Source of the DNA: Phycisphaerales bacterium
GTDB lineage: Bacteria > Planctomycetota > Phycisphaerae > Phycisphaerales > UBA1924
Reading direction: 5' to 3'
DNA length: 64,000 nt
Assembly (NCBI GenBank): GCA_040221175.1
Contig: JAVJVK010000019.1
Coordinates: 186,001 to 250,000, forward strand
Shown in pieces: positions 32,795-41,907 of this stretch. The notes beneath the pieces were generated by a model. That model made no database searches. It saw only the letters and a program-made list of their open reading frames with translations, and was not told where the DNA came from. The position numbers and the translations under genes are program-made. Positions within the stretch are counted from its first letter, which is position 1, and each line of letters starts with the position of its first letter.

Positions 32795-35700
32795 CTAGCC
32801 CTCATCGGCGACGTTCACCCCCTCGGTGCGAGGCTCGCGCGTGCCGTCATCGGTCGACTGCGTCGGCTCGTCCACGTCCATCGTCCGCTTGATGAAGTCC
32901 CACTGCAGGCGGCGGTACTGGCGAGACCAGATGCCATGGCGCATGCCGGGGTAGATGGCCATCTCGAAGAGCTTGTCGGCCCGCTGGAGGGCAGCAATGA
33001 GCAGGGTCGAGTTGTGCATATGCACGTTGTCGTCGATATCGCCGTGGGCGATCAGCAGGCGCCCCTTGAGGTTGCTGGCTCCCTCGACGGCGCTCGTGCG
33101 TTTGTAACCCTCGGGGTTGGCCTGTGGTGTGGACATGTACCGCTCAGTGTAAATGGTGTCGTAGTCGCGCCAATCGGTTACCGGGGCGCCCGCAATGCCC
33201 GCGGTGAACAGGTCGCTGTGCGTGAGGGCGTACGCGGTGATGTAGCCGCCAAAAGAGTGGCCGTTGATGCCCACACGCGATGGATTGGCCCATCCCTGGG
33301 CGAGGGCCCATCGCACTGCGTCCTCCAGGTCTTTCAGCTCGCCTACGCCCAGATTCAGGTAGCTCGTCCAGGCACTCTTTGCGCCCTTGCCGCTGGCGGC
33401 GTAGGGATCCACGCGCATGACCACGATGCCAGCAGAGCAGAGTAACTGCTCCCACGTGCGGCCGGCCTGCCACGAATCGCGCACGGTGGGGGCGTGCGGG
33501 CCGGCGTAGGTCATCAGCCACAGCGGGTAGGTGCCCGCGGGGTCGAAGTCTGGTGGGTAGTAGAGAATCGCCTCGAGCTGCTGGCCCTCGTGCCGCGAGG
33601 GGATTTGCACGTGCTCAATCGTCGCCAACTCGTAATCGTCCAATTCGTAGACCGGGTTCGAGTCCAGCCAACGAATCAGGGCGCCGTCTTTGGTCGAACG
33701 CAGGGCGGTCTTGTTGGGATGGTGGACGCTCGACCAGCGATCGATAAACATCGTGGCAGACGGATTGAGGGTCACCGAGTGGCTGCCTGACTCGGGGGTC
33801 AGCCGGGTAAGCTCGGAGCCATTCAGGCGAATCTTGTACAGATCGTTGCCGATGTGCGAGGCGGTGGTGCCGGTGAAGTAGATCCAACCGGCATCTTCGT
33901 CAATGTGCTGAACCTGCCGGCATTCCCAGTCGCCGCTGGTGACCTGACGGATGATGCGGCCATCGGTGGTGTAGTGATACAAATGCTTGAATCCATCGCG
34001 CTCGGAGAACATCAGGAACGTGCCGTCCTCGAGATACATGAAGTCGCCCGGGGAGCCGATCCATGCCTCGGTTTGATCTCGCATCAGTTTGGTGGGTGGG
34101 CCGCCGCGGGGCGAGACGTGCAGGATGTCGACCCAGGTCTGGATGCGGTCCTGCACGTGCACGACGCACTGCCGGCCGTCGGGCGTCCAGGAGACTCCGC
34201 TGATCAAGAAGTCACCCTCGTCGTACGCGGTGAGATCGGCAGTCTGCACGCTGCCACCCTCTGGGCTGACGAACGCGAGCTTGACGTCGGGGTTCCGCTC
34301 GCCCGGCCGCGCGTATCGCTCGACTTCGATCTTCTGCTCGCGCCGCTGGTTGTCGACGATCGTGTACGTGGGCACGGCAGTGCTGTCAGTGATCAGGAAG
34401 GCGATGTGGGCCGAGTCGGGGCTCCACCAGTACGCCTTCCAGCTCCTGCCGAAGAGCTCTTCGAAGTAGAGCCAGCTCGCTTTGCCGTGGCGGACGTCGT
34501 CGGTCCCGCCTTCGGTGAGGGCTCGTGGGGACTGGGTCGCCACGTCGACCACCCATAGGTTGTTGTCGTTGATGTATGCGACGAAGGCGCCATCGGGGCT
34601 CAACGACCATGACTCCTCCCGCTGGGGCGTCGAGGTCAGCCGGACTGCCTTCGTGCCGTCCATCGAAACGTGGTACAGGTCGCGCTCGTGCTCGAAGACG
34701 AAACCATCCTTGCGACTGGTTCGGAAGTTCGAACTGGCGATGCGGCGGGCCCGGTCGGCATCGATCGTCGGAAGCTCAGAGATCACCTTGGCGACCGCTT
34801 GCCAATCCTGCTCGCCCTCGACTTCGATCACGCGGCCCGTGACGGCATCGACGCGATGCTGGCCATCCACGCCCGGCACGCTCTTGCGCAGGTGCTCGTC
34901 GTCGATCCAATCCAGCCGGGCGGACTGGGCACCGTTGAGCGAGGGCGCACCGCGGCGATCCAGGACCATGTCGCTCGTGATGCGCCTGGGAGGGTCGCGA
35001 AACTCGTCGAGTGGCTTGGCGCTCCGCGTCAGGATCGGGGCCGGCTCGGGCAGGCGGTAGATCGGGAAGTCCTTGCCCTCGGCCACGTAGTCATCCAGGA
35101 AGCTCCAACTCGCCAGTCCATCGGTGGCCTGCGGTTCGAGCATGTACGCCGCCAGGATGCCAAGCTCCTGCTCGGTGCGAACCAGGTGCCAGCCTGGTTC
35201 GACACGCACGCCCCGCGTGCGCGCCGTGACCTCCGAGACGTCGAGCATGCGGTGACCCTGAAACACCCGTTCGGCCCGGCTTACTTCGTCCACGCGGTAG
35301 ACCCGGGCGTCCAGTTCCATCTCTTCACGGACTTCCTGGACCTCGATGCCGTGCCGCTGCAGGTGCTCGGCAACGTGGCGAAGGTCGGCGGGGATCAGGT
35401 ACGCCCAAGGCCGCTCGACGCTGAGGGTGGCCTCAAAGTCATTGACCAGTTCGACCTCGTAGTCTCTGGCCTCGTCGGTGGGCTCGATCTTGTTGCCCTG
35501 TTCGTCATATTCAACATACCCCAGGGCGGTGAAGGTTCGGTCGAACGGAATCGCGCGCGTGCGAACGGCGATCGTATCGGCACGTCCGTTTCGGTTGTAC
35601 GAATCTGCGGCACGGATTGTCTTACGAATCGCGTCGGCGTGCTCGGCCGACTCCTGGAGGATCGCCCGGCAGAACTCGAGCGTGCCAAGCACGCGGTCCT

Positions 35701-36598
35701 TGAATGTGGCATAGGCGTACGCCTCGGACAGGATGCCGATGCGATTCCGCAGCCCGCGATAGGACGTGCCGTAGCGCGGCGAGGCCGGGTAGGTCGTCCA
35801 CTTGCTGTGCATGCCGGCGAAGTTGCCGTACACCCACGCGTTGTACTCTGTCTGGTCCTCGAATCGCTCGTCGATCTGGGGAATGAACGTATCGCGGGCA
35901 AACTCAATCAGCCCCGGGTCGCCCGCGGGGTGCTTGGGCCCCTGGTAGGTTATGACGTATCGGTGGTTTGAGCCGTTGGTGGTATGGGTGTCGACAACGA
36001 CGGCCGGGTCCCACTGGTGCATGAACTTGACCAGTGCGCGTGTCTCGGGCGCTTCGAGCTTGATCCAGTCGCGGTTCAGGTCCAGGTCCTGGGCATTGTG
36101 CCGCAGGCCCATCTCGTCCGGGCCGTTCTGGTTACGACGGTTGCCCGGGTCCATCTTGTCGTTGGAATCGGGGTTGTAGTTGGGCACGAAGCACACGATC
36201 AGGTCGTCGAGCAACGCCGATCGTTCGCCCAGGGCAAGCTCCCTGGCGAGCATCTGCAAGGCTTCCTTGCCACACGTTTCTCCCGAGTGGATGTTGCCAA
36301 ACAGCAGAACGACGAGTTTGCCGCTCCGCCGGGCCTGCTCGGCGGAGGACACCGGCGGATCGGCGACGACCAGCAGCGGAAGGGGCTTGCCCTCGTTCGA
36401 TGTGCCGATCGACCCGAGCCAGGCCCGCTCGCTCTGTTCGTCGAGCGTCTCCAGGAATGCCTCGACCTGGGCCGAGGTACTCGTCTTGCGATACTCGGTC
36501 TCTTCGGCCACCGTGACGGGCGGGCCGGCCGCATCCTGAGAAAGCACCGATGCCGGCCAGGCCAGCAGAACGACGAGGGCCAGGATCCAGGTTCGCAT
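32795..36598 (-). CDS. Exported fusion of M14 metallocarboxypeptidase and S9 (DPP-IV-like) peptidase
   Basis: 1267 residues from the ATG at 36598 (CCGGAGG upstream), with a signal peptide ending near VLSQ. Residues about 35-340 are an M14 carboxypeptidase: zinc ligands His104 and Glu107 in NIHSGETCGKE and His205 in VVVDTHTTNG, and catalytic Glu292 in ILSEAYAY. After a linker of about 300 residues comes a DPP-IV-type beta-propeller (VRLTSTPQREESWSLSPDGA onward). A C-terminal S9 hydrolase follows with Ser1115 in GHSFGGY, the DDNVH acid region and His1221 in GMRHG. All catalytic residues are present in both domains. It would attack peptides from both ends. Confidence 0.93.
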   Translation of the reverse strand: MRTWILALVVLLAWPASVLSQDAAGPPVTVAEETEYRKTSTSAQVEAFLETLDEQSERAWLGSIGTSNEGKPLPLLVVADPPVSSAEQARRSGKLVVLLFGNIHSGETCGKEALQMLARELALGERSALLDDLIVCFVPNYNPDSNDKMDPGNRRNQNGPDEMGLRHNAQDLDLNRDWIKLEAPETRALVKFMHQWDPAVVVDTHTTNGSNHRYVITYQGPKHPAGDPGLIEFARDTFIPQIDERFEDQTEYNAWVYGNFAGMHSKWTTYPASPRYGTSYRGLRNRIGILSEAYAYATFKDRVLGTLEFCRAILQESAEHADAIRKTIRAADSYNRNGRADTIAVRTRAIPFDRTFTALGYVEYDEQGNKIEPTDEARDYEVELVNDFEATLSVERPWAYLIPADLRHVAEHLQRHGIEVQEVREEMELDARVYRVDEVSRAERVFQGHRMLDVSEVTARTRGVRVEPGWHLVRTEQELGILAAYMLEPQATDGLASWSFLDDYVAEGKDFPIYRLPEPAPILTRSAKPLDEFRDPPRRITSDMVLDRRGAPSLNGAQSARLDWIDDEHLRKSVPGVDGQHRVDAVTGRVIEVEGEQDWQAVAKVISELPTIDADRARRIASSNFRTSRKDGFVFEHERDLYHVSMDGTKAVRLTSTPQREESWSLSPDGAFVAYINDNNLWVVDVATQSPRALTEGGTDDVRHGKASWLYFEELFGRSWKAYWWSPDSAHIAFLITDSTAVPTYTIVDNQRREQKIEVERYARPGERNPDVKLAFVSPEGGSVQTADLTAYDEGDFLISGVSWTPDGRQCVVHVQDRIQTWVDILHVSPRGGPPTKLMRDQTEAWIGSPGDFMYLEDGTFLMFSERDGFKHLYHYTTDGRIIRQVTSGDWECRQVQHIDEDAGWIYFTGTTASHIGNDLYKIRLNGSELTRLTPESGSHSVTLNPSATMFIDRWSSVHHPNKTALRSTKDGALIRWLDSNPVYELDDYELATIEHVQIPSRHEGQQLEAILYYPPDFDPAGTYPLWLMTYAGPHAPTVRDSWQAGRTWEQLLCSAGIVVMRVDPYAASGKGAKSAWTSYLNLGVGELKDLEDAVRWALAQGWANPSRVGINGHSFGGYITAYALTHSDLFTAGIAGAPVTDWRDYDTIYTERYMSTPQANPEGYKRTSAVEGASNLKGRLLIAHGDIDDNVHMHNSTLLIAALQRADKLFEMAIYPGMRHGIWSRQYRRLQWDFIKRTMDVDEPTQSTDDGTREPRTEGVNVADEG

Positions 36599-36775
36599 GC
36601 GGTGCCTCCGGTTCACGTTCGCGTCGGCCACACGGCCGGGCCGGCGAGTATCCATTCAGAGCGGTTATACCTCGTTACGCAGGTCCGTTCTACGAGATCA
36701 GGGACTCAACGCAGATTTGGCGCTCTGGGCGGCTCCGATAGCCATGCGTGGTCGGGGAAACCAAGGACGGGTAGG

Positions 36776-37252
36776 CTATTGCAGGGGCACCGACCCCACG
36801 TGCGTCGCACCGCCAACCTGCTGCACCTCGATCCACCAAACGGCGCTTGCGGGCAACGGGTCGGGCGCGGTGGCACGGAGCTCGTAGCCGCCCAATTGTT
36901 CGGCGTAGGCGGCTTCGGCGACCGCCGAGTCGAACCGTCCGTCCGTCCCGATCCAGCCTCGAACCGACGCTGTGGTCGCGTCGTCGGGGACCTGGATAAC
37001 CAGGCGGAGTTGCTGGCCCGCGACAGCGGGGCCGCGGCCTCGAAGCACGCGAACGTCGATGGTGCCGATGGCCACCGAACCAGCGTCGATCAGGTCGGAT
37101 GGCTCCTGCGATGGCCGTGCCGGCTCAACCCGACGGTGCTGCTCTTCAGCAGCGGGCGCAGCCTGGCTGGTCGCGGGATTCCCGAGTTCCTCGCAGCCCG
37201 CCCCAGCGCAACCAGCAAGCAAGACGATCGCCATCCAACGCTTCAAGCCCAT
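36776..37252 (-). CDS. Hypothetical lipoprotein
   Basis: 158 residues from the ATG at 37252 with a good GGAGG site. The signal peptide ends in a lipobox-like LLAGC or AGAGC. A low-complexity Ala/Glu/Pro linker is followed by a small beta domain (VAIGTIDVRVLRGRGPAVAG onward, then LRLVIQVPDD and VWWIEVQQVGG). No family recognised. Confidence 0.68.
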   Translation of the reverse strand: MGLKRWMAIVLLAGCAGAGCEELGNPATSQAAPAAEEQHRRVEPARPSQEPSDLIDAGSVAIGTIDVRVLRGRGPAVAGQQLRLVIQVPDDATTASVRGWIGTDGRFDSAVAEAAYAEQLGGYELRATAPDPLPASAVWWIEVQQVGGATHVGSVPLQ

Positions 37253-37364
37253 TACCGCCTCCGTGCGTTCAGCCGCCCCTCCTATCGGCTCGATGCTGTG
37301 GCCGCGCACGAAACACCCGCGGCCGGATCGACCGCGGGCTGTGGCTTGACTCTGGGTTGAGGCG

Positions 37365-37574
37365 TCAGCCTGCCTTGGCGGGCACGAACCCCGCGCAGCC
37401 GCTGGTGGCCGTCACGGTCAGGTTTAGTGGCTTGAGGTCGGGATGGCCGCAGTGTTCCTGGAAATTCTCGGGGGCCTGGCCGCTGATGCGGATCTGAACG
37501 AGCTTTTCCTCGGTCGGGTGGTCTTCGCCGAAATGGGCGCACTTGCCGCACTGGCCGTCTGTGATCTGGAGCAT
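37365..37574 (-). CDS. Small Cys-rich putative metal-binding protein
   Basis: 69 residues from the ATG at 37574 with an ideal AAGGAGG site eight bases upstream. Cysteines and histidines lie in CGKCAHFGEDHP, EHCGHPDL and SGCAGFVP, suggesting a zinc or iron site. Not recognised as a named family. The 230 bases between it and tRNA-Thr contain no other gene. Confidence 0.7.
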   Translation of the reverse strand: MLQITDGQCGKCAHFGEDHPTEEKLVQIRISGQAPENFQEHCGHPDLKPLNLTVTATSGCAGFVPAKAG

Positions 37575-37804
37575 GGGATGCCTCCTTGTCGCAATGGGGC
37601 CGGCGAATCCGGCTCCCACACCAAGGAGTATGACATCAATCCCGCCAGATTGCACTGAGAATCGGTCTCATTCCAGAAGTGAGACGGAGTCGCACTCTCA
37701 AACGCTGCGAGACTGGACTGGAGCCCCCGACCGCCGAATACTTGGGGCCTGCCGATTCGAGCCGAGCGACGACTTCGGCCCCGATTGGTAGGGTCACATT
37801 CGGT

Positions 37805-37877
37805 GCCACCTTAGCTCAGTTGGTAGAGCGAAGCTTTCGTAAAGCTTAGGTCATCGGTTCGAGTCCGATAGGTGGCT
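37805..37877 (+). tRNA. tRNA-Thr (CGT)
   Basis: Acceptor GCCACCT pairs with AGGTGGC; the discriminator is T. The D arm is GCTC...GAGC, the anticodon stem is AAGCT/AGCTT with loop TTCGTAA (anticodon CGT), and the T loop is GGTTCGAGTCC. CCA is not encoded. It ends 31 bases before the convergent peptidase gene. Confidence 0.92.
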
Positions 37878-37907
37878 CTTTCGCCTGGCCGGTTCGCAGG
37901 TAGTGGC

Positions 37908-39179
37908 TCAGACCCCACCGCGACCCTGGAGCGTCGCCTTCAGGTCAATCCGCTGGCCGTCGCGATCCACCGTCACCGTCACGACATCGCCCGGCTCGTG
38001 TCGCATGAGTTGGCCCATCCAATCACGGACGTCGCCCACGGGCTGGCCGTTCCACGCCACCAGGACGTCGCCTGCTTGCAGCCCGGCGTAGTCGGCCGGT
38101 GAATCGGGCGTCACGCCGCCCACGGCTACGCCCTTGATGCCTTCAACATACGTGCCGGGCCGGATGCCAAAACGAACCTTGATGTCACCCATGCTGGGGC
38201 CGGCGGCGGGTCGCTGGCCGCCGACGAACTGAATCGTCTCGGTGCTACTGGCAATTGCATGCACGACCTGAGCGAAGACCTCGGCCGTCGCGGCGCCTTG
38301 CGTGCGGTTGATCTTCCACGACACGTCGTTCTGCGTGTGGTAATCGTCGTGGCTATCGCTCTGGGTGACGAAGAGCACCGGTACGCCGGCCTCGTAGAAC
38401 GCCCAGTGGTCGCTGCGGCCGCTGAGCCCTTCTTCAACCTGCTCGATGAGCTTTGAGGCGTCGAAGATGGGGGTGACGATCTGGGTCAGACTGCTGCCCG
38501 TGCCGACGCCCGAGACGCTCAGACGGCCTTCCTTCACGCGGCCAATCATGTCGAAGTTGATCATGAGCGCGTGCGTTGGGGTGGGTGCGATCGGGTTGTT
38601 GACGTAGTGCGTCGCGCCCATCAACCCAGATTCCTCGCCGCTGAAGGCGATGAACAGCACGCTGCGGCGGTCGCCCGAGAGTTGCTCGTACTCGGCCGCC
38701 AGCGTCTGGGCCATCACCAGCATGCCTGCGACGCCCGACGCATTGTCGTCGGCTCCGAGGTGCGGCTGGCCCGACTCGCCGCGCGAGCCCTCCTCACCAT
38801 TTCCCAGGTGATCGAGGTGCGCGCCCACGACGATGAACTGATCGGCCAGTTCGCCCTTGCCCGGCAGCACGCCCGCGACGTTCTCGGCGTTGATGTTCTC
38901 GATAGCGAAGGCCTGCCGCCACGACGAGCCAAACGCGGGTTCGAGACCAGCAAGCTCCATCGAACGCTCGACGTAGCTCTTGGCCATCTCCATGCCCGGG
39001 CTGCCCGGAAGACGCCCGCCCATGGCTGGGCTGGAGAGCGTGGTAACGTGGGTGTCGAAGAGGCGGACCTGCGTATCACTATCGGCCAAGGCCTCAGCGA
39101 TGGGGCAGTCCTGAGCCAGTGCGCTGAGGCTGACGGTGAACGCGATGAGAACTGCGAGAAGGCTCGAGATCGTGGGCAT
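37908..39179 (-). CDS. Exported M28 zinc aminopeptidase with C-terminal PDZ domain
   Basis: 423 residues from the ATG at 39179 (AAGGAG upstream), with a signal peptide ending near SALAQ. Zinc ligands of the M28 family are seen in GAHLDHLG, LGADDNASGVAG, SGEESGLMG (catalytic and ligand Glu), NFDMIGR and DDYHTQND. The last 100 residues form a PDZ domain (GVTPDSPADYAGLQAGD, then GDVVTVTVDRDG). Such M28-PDZ proteins are secreted or periplasmic aminopeptidases. The preceding long frame upstream of 39179 is not needed. Confidence 0.93.
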   Translation of the reverse strand: MPTISSLLAVLIAFTVSLSALAQDCPIAEALADSDTQVRLFDTHVTTLSSPAMGGRLPGSPGMEMAKSYVERSMELAGLEPAFGSSWRQAFAIENINAENVAGVLPGKGELADQFIVVGAHLDHLGNGEEGSRGESGQPHLGADDNASGVAGMLVMAQTLAAEYEQLSGDRRSVLFIAFSGEESGLMGATHYVNNPIAPTPTHALMINFDMIGRVKEGRLSVSGVGTGSSLTQIVTPIFDASKLIEQVEEGLSGRSDHWAFYEAGVPVLFVTQSDSHDDYHTQNDVSWKINRTQGAATAEVFAQVVHAIASSTETIQFVGGQRPAAGPSMGDIKVRFGIRPGTYVEGIKGVAVGGVTPDSPADYAGLQAGDVLVAWNGQPVGDVRDWMGQLMRHEPGDVVTVTVDRDGQRIDLKATLQGRGGV

Positions 39180-39231
39180 GGTCGCTCCTTGAGACGTGGT
39201 CTCAATAGTGTAGGAGGCACCGATCACCGGC

Positions 39232-39681
39232 TCAGCCCCGCTTGAGCCGCCGAATCGCAGTATCACGTCGCAACAGCGCCACCATGGCCGACATCAGCAG
39301 CACCGCGACGGCCATGCCAAAGAGCAGGCCGCCGTCGTCGCCCCCGTCGGGTGTGGATATGGCGATGCCCAGGATGGTCAGGTGCGAGCCGATGGCCCCG
39401 AGCATCATCAGCAAGCCCCCCAGCGCGCCGAAGAACGCGGTTCTGGGAATCAGAATCAGCACGACCACGAAAAGCTCGAACACGCCCGAAGCAATCGCCG
39501 CGGGCCGGCCGCCCAGGTCTTCGAAGATCACTTGGGTTTCCGGTGCGTTGGTGAACTTGAAGAACAGCGTCTGCCCCAGGATCAGAGCGACGATGATCTG
39601 ACCGATCCATGACGCAATGCGAAAGGGCGTGCCACTGGCCACGGTGGGCAGCGCGGACGATCGAGGGGCGGGGTCTGTCAT
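39232..39681 (-). CDS. DoxX-like membrane protein
   Basis: 149 residues with four hydrophobic helices (about 23-41, 62-80, 83-106 and 118-137). The first helix and loop, ILGQTLFFKFTNAPET, and the conserved Gly/Glu positions in VFELFVVVLIL fit the DoxX superfamily. Members are small quinone- or oxidoreductase-linked membrane proteins of unclear role. It follows the methyltransferase gene by 43 bases in the same direction. Confidence 0.78.
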   Translation of the reverse strand: MTDPAPRSSALPTVASGTPFRIASWIGQIIVALILGQTLFFKFTNAPETQVIFEDLGGRPAAIASGVFELFVVVLILIPRTAFFGALGGLLMMLGAIGSHLTILGIAISTPDGGDDGGLLFGMAVAVLLMSAMVALLRRDTAIRRLKRG

Positions 39682-39724
39682 GATGGGGTCTCCTGAGAGC
39701 AGGCGGACCCTTCCCGGTGCCCGG

Positions 39725-40534
39725 CTATTCCCGCCGTCCCGTCACACACACGATGAAACTGTCGTCCAAGTCGCTCGGATCGACGATCGGCTCGATATAC
39801 GGGCGCCCCTGGTCGTCAACGGCGTCCGGCAACTGGTTGTAGACCGCCGTGCCCGAGAACCCGGCCTCCGTCATCGCGTCGCGCAGTTCCGGCACGCTCC
39901 ACAGCCGCCAGCGGTAGATGAACGCGTCGGGGTACTCTGCGTCGATCATGCCGGCCCGTTCGATGCGAAAGTGCAGCACGTCGGTCACCATGCCCGTCAG
40001 CGGGTCGGCCTCACGTTGCTCCCAGGTATATCGCACGCGCCAGCCGCCCGTACCATCGGGCGCCAGGTGCGCCGGCAGCGGGTGAAATCGGTGAACTTCG
40101 CCGGTAATGAATGCCGTCTCGCCGCCATAGGTGTCGCACACGAACACGCCGCCGGGCGTCAGCCGCTCGCGTACATGCTTGAGATACGCCACGAGGCTTA
40201 CGCGGTCGTGGTGGTAGCCGATGGAAAAGTTGCCCACCCACAGCGCGTCGACGCTCGCCGTTTCTTCCATGACGTCACCCACGCGCGTGCTCACGCCCTC
40301 CACGCCATGGCATCGCGCGAGCGCCTCAGCGTCCTGATCAACGCACCAGGCTTGATGCGCGCCGCCTTGGGCCACCCACGCCCGGCCGACCGCGCCGCTG
40401 CCGGCGAAGTCTTCGCCCAGTCGCACCGGTTCGTTGCCGTGGATCGCGCGCAGCAGATCGACCACGTGCTTGGGGCTCTGCACGCAAATCTCGTAGAGGT
40501 CCTGGGCGGTGGGTGAGTTGGCCAATTCGCTCAC
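39725..40534 (-). CDS. SAM-dependent methyltransferase (class I)
   Basis: 269 residues from GTG at 40534, overlapping the ABC permease stop (GTGA). The SAM-binding motif I is EDFAGSGAVGRAW, followed by the acidic VDQDAEAL, then VSTRVGDVMEE and LWVGNFSIGYH. The remaining part holds WRLWSVPELRDAMTEAGFS, common near the C-terminus of small-molecule methylases. The substrate is unknown. Coupling to an ABC exporter suggests a shared pathway. Confidence 0.86.
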   Translation of the reverse strand: MSELANSPTAQDLYEICVQSPKHVVDLLRAIHGNEPVRLGEDFAGSGAVGRAWVAQGGAHQAWCVDQDAEALARCHGVEGVSTRVGDVMEETASVDALWVGNFSIGYHHDRVSLVAYLKHVRERLTPGGVFVCDTYGGETAFITGEVHRFHPLPAHLAPDGTGGWRVRYTWEQREADPLTGMVTDVLHFRIERAGMIDAEYPDAFIYRWRLWSVPELRDAMTEAGFSGTAVYNQLPDAVDDQGRPYIEPIVDPSDLDDSFIVCVTGRRE

Positions 40535-41907
40535 GCCATGCGGACCCAGCGGATGAGCGTGCGAAAGTTCGGAGGCTTGCCGAACATCAGCATGCCGACT
40601 CGGAAGATCTTGCCCGCCAGCCAGACCGCGACCACCGCGCCCGCGGCAGACACCAGCAGGCTCAGCAGGATCTGCCAGAGCGGCGGGGGGTCGTTGCTGG
40701 CGATACGCAGCATCATGATGAAGGGATTGATGGGCGGCGTGAAGCTCAGTACGATGGCCAGCATCGAATTGGGCGCCCGTGGGATGACCAGCATCATCAG
40801 GTACGGGATCATCATGAACATCATGATGGGCGTCATGAACGTCTGCGCCTCTCGCAGGTCGTTGACGGCGGCGCCCGCGGCGGCCATGAGCGAGGCGATC
40901 ATGCCGTAGCCGGTCAGGAAGAACAGGAACATCCACACCAGATCCAGCGGGCTGATGAGATCGCCCAGGCTGAACGCGATGAGGGCGCTGATGCCCACGC
41001 CCGAGTAGATGGTCAGCATGGCCAGGCCGACAAGCATCTGGCCCAGGATCTTGCCGGCCATGAGTTGCGTGGGTGAAACAGCGCTCAGCAGCACCTCGAC
41101 CACGCGGTTGGACTTCTCCTCGACCGTCGTCGTCAGCAGATACTGCCCGCCCGTAAAGACAGCGCCCAGCACGAGCAGCATCATAACCATGGGCAGGATG
41201 AAGCTCATGGCGCTGGTCGATTCGCGCTCGCCCTGTTCGGTGACCTCGGTCGTGTTCTCTGCGTTCACCGTTGTGAGGGCTTGGATGGCCGTCTTCTCGA
41301 AGCCGTTGGCCTGGTAGCGAGCGTCGAGCACGCCTCGACGCAGCCCACTCTCGATCTCACCCACGATGCGTTCATCAAGCCGGGGCATGTGCGTCAACGC
41401 GAATGCGCCGAATTGCTCTTCGGAGTCGCCCTTGACCACGGCGTCGGGGTCGATCCGCGCCACCGCGATGGTCGAGTTTGGATCGTCCTTGACCGCCTGA
41501 CGGATGCGCTCTTTGGCTTGGTCGAAGTCGGCATCGGGCGGCAGCACCTCGACGGTGAGTTGGGGAAGCTCCCCCTGGGCCATCGCCATGGCCTGGTCCA
41601 TCGAGCCATCGGGGGCGGCGGGCATGCCCGGCAGCGCCTCGCTCACGCGCCTCGCCAGTTCCCCGCGACGCTCGGCGATGGCCTGCGGGCTCAGGTACTC
41701 GGTGAGCCGCGGGGCCACTTCGCCGGTGGGGTCGATGATTGCCACCGTGCCGACGACGGCGGGGGCCTTCTGCTGGCTGATGATGAAGATGATGACCGGG
41801 ATGGCTACCGCAATGATTGCCGGCACGACCACGGCCCCGATGAGGAAGCCCTTGGTGAGCACCGTGGAGGCAAACTCGCGGGCGGCAACGTGCAGGACGC
41901 GCTTCAT
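40531..41907 (-). CDS. ABC-2 type permease (NatB-like)
   Basis: 458 residues. An N-terminal helix (LIGAVVVPAIIAVAIPVIIF) is followed by a large extracytoplasmic domain of about 190 residues and then five or six helices. The motif EEKSNRVVEVLLSAVSPTQL is diagnostic for the NatB/YhaP-type ABC-2 permeases. It pairs with the ATPase whose stop overlaps its start by four bases. Confidence 0.9.
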   Translation of the reverse strand: MKRVLHVAAREFASTVLTKGFLIGAVVVPAIIAVAIPVIIFIISQQKAPAVVGTVAIIDPTGEVAPRLTEYLSPQAIAERRGELARRVSEALPGMPAAPDGSMDQAMAMAQGELPQLTVEVLPPDADFDQAKERIRQAVKDDPNSTIAVARIDPDAVVKGDSEEQFGAFALTHMPRLDERIVGEIESGLRRGVLDARYQANGFEKTAIQALTTVNAENTTEVTEQGERESTSAMSFILPMVMMLLVLGAVFTGGQYLLTTTVEEKSNRVVEVLLSAVSPTQLMAGKILGQMLVGLAMLTIYSGVGISALIAFSLGDLISPLDLVWMFLFFLTGYGMIASLMAAAGAAVNDLREAQTFMTPIMMFMMIPYLMMLVIPRAPNSMLAIVLSFTPPINPFIMMLRIASNDPPPLWQILLSLLVSAAGAVVAVWLAGKIFRVGMLMFGKPPNFRTLIRWVRMA

